Origin: Mimachlamys varia
Taxonomy: Eukaryota; Mollusca; Bivalvia; Pectinida; Pectinidae
Direction of reading: 5' to 3'
DNA length: 64,000 nt
NCBI GenBank assembly: GCA_947623455.1
Contig: OX392532.1
Coordinates: 8,064,501-8,128,500 of the forward strand
Each line of letters starts with the position of its first letter. Positions within the stretch are counted from its first letter, which is position 1. Under the pieces are notes generated by a model. It was given only the letters and a program-made list of their open reading frames with translations, was not told the DNA's origin and made no database searches. Below are positions 62,695 to 64,000 of the stretch, piece after piece. The translations under genes and the position numbers were made by a program.

Positions 62695-64000
62695 TATCAC
62701 CCAAGCATCATCACACAGACAAATAATTACATAACTAAATGTACAATGAATTGCTATGTAGAAAGGTGATCACACAGACACATAATTACATAACTAAATG
62801 TACAATGAATTGTTATGTAGAAAGGTGATCACACAGACACATAATTACATAACTAAATGTACAATGAATTGCTATGTAGAAAGGTGATCACACAGACACA
62901 TATAACTGTACAATGAATTGCTATGTAGAAAGGTGATCACACAGACACATAATTACATAACTAACTGTACAATGAATTGCTATGTAGAAAGGTGATCACA
63001 CAGACACATATAACTAACTGTACAATGAATTGCTATGTAGAAAGGTGATCACACAGACACATATAACTAACTGTACAATGAATTGCTATGTAGAAAGGTG
63101 ATCACACAGACACATATAACTAACTGTACAATGAATTGCTATGTAGAAAGGTGATCACACAGACACATAATTACATAACTAACTGTACAATGAATTGTTA
63201 TGTAGAAAGGTGATCACACAGACACATATAACTGTACAATGAATTGCTATGTAGAAAGGTGATCACACAGACACATAATTACATAACTAACTGTACAATG
63301 AATTGCTATGTAGAAAGGTGATCACACAGACACATAATTACATAACTAAATGTACAATGAATTGTTATGTAGAAAGGTGATCACACAGACACATAATTAC
63401 ATAACTAACTGTACAATGAATTGTTATGTAGAAAGGTGATCACACAGACACATAATTACATAACTAACTGTACAATGAATTGCTATGTAGAAAGGTGATC
63501 ACACAGACACATAATTACATAACTAAATGTACCATGAATTGCTATGTAGAAAGGTGATCACACAGACACATAATTACATAACTAACTGTACAATGAATTG
63601 CTATGTAGAAAGGTGATCACACAGACACATAATTACATGACTAACTGTACAATGAATTGCTATGTAGAAAGGTGATCACACAGACACATAATTACATAAC
63701 TAACTGTACAATGAATTGCTATGTAGAAAGGTGATCACACAGACACATAATTACATAACTAAATGTACCATGAATTGCTATGTAGAAAGGTGATCACACA
63801 GACACATAATTACATGACTAACTGTACAATGAATTGTTATGTAGAAAGGTGATCACACAGACACATAATTACATGACTAACTGTACAATGAATTGCTATG
63901 TAGAAAGGTGATCACACAGACACATAATTACATAACTAAATGTACAATGAATTGTTATGTAGAAAGGTGATCACACAGACACATAATTACATGACTAACT
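62695..64000. repeat. 59-bp minisatellite, about 23 copies, continues right of window
   Basis: Unit contains AGGTGATCACACAGACACAT, ACATAACTAA(A/C)TGTAC and AATGAATTGCTATGTAGAA. Several copies lack a segment (AATTACATAACTAA) and are about 45-54 bp. Confidence 0.95.

Overview
This is a eukaryotic, animal nuclear window. It has spliced genes with GT-AG introns, AT-rich unique DNA and no operons. The gene content (a Wnt-receptor-clearing ZNRF3/RNF43 ubiquitin ligase and an invertebrate GH63-like glycosidase) and the repeat style suggest a marine invertebrate, most likely a mollusc such as a bivalve. That assignment is inference.

Two convergent gene fragments carry almost all of the recognisable coding sequence. 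On the + strand, five exons between 2403 and 13237 encode the last ~193 residues of a GH63/MGH1-like glycoside hydrolase; its 5' exons lie left of the window. On the - strand, nine exons between 46014 and 29132 encode ~828 residues of a ZNRF3/RNF43 orthologue: the protease-associated ectodomain, one membrane helix, a RING-H2 finger and a long Ser/Cys-rich tail. The exon with the signal peptide and the start of the ectodomain was not found and is probably right of the window. All internal splice phases agree in both genes.

More than half of the window (about 37 of 64 kb by summing array lengths) is tandem minisatellite, roughly 28 unrelated arrays with units of 12 to 75 bp. Layout: 1-1968, 35/33-bp array; 2303-15020, GH63-like gene with 47-, 74-, 61-, 49- and 28-bp arrays; 15795-20350, an 18-bp GT-rich array; 20.4-29.1 kb, intergenic DNA with a foldback element, a 5S rRNA-like fragment and 30-, 29-, 22-, 75- and 40-bp arrays; 29.1-46.0 kb, ZNRF3 exons interleaved with 26-, 67-, 55-, 70/24-, 24-30-, 27-, 40- and 58-bp arrays; 46.0-64.0 kb, what is probably the first large ZNRF3 intron, with 25-, 20-, 26-, 30-, 23-, 36- and 59-bp arrays and a second foldback element.

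The most striking feature is that five of these arrays are built from exon-intron junctions. In each one the unit is the edge of a real exon plus its splice site plus adjoining intron, copied 3 to ~105 times into the intron. The GH63-like gene has two acceptor arrays and one huge donor array; the ZNRF3 gene has two donor arrays. The extreme case is a 74-bp unit repeated about 105 times, which places about 100 near-identical GTGAGT donors behind one exon. Many other arrays share an ACAGGT/ACCTGT core. I offer this as the window's possible undescribed system: minisatellite growth seeded at splice junctions.
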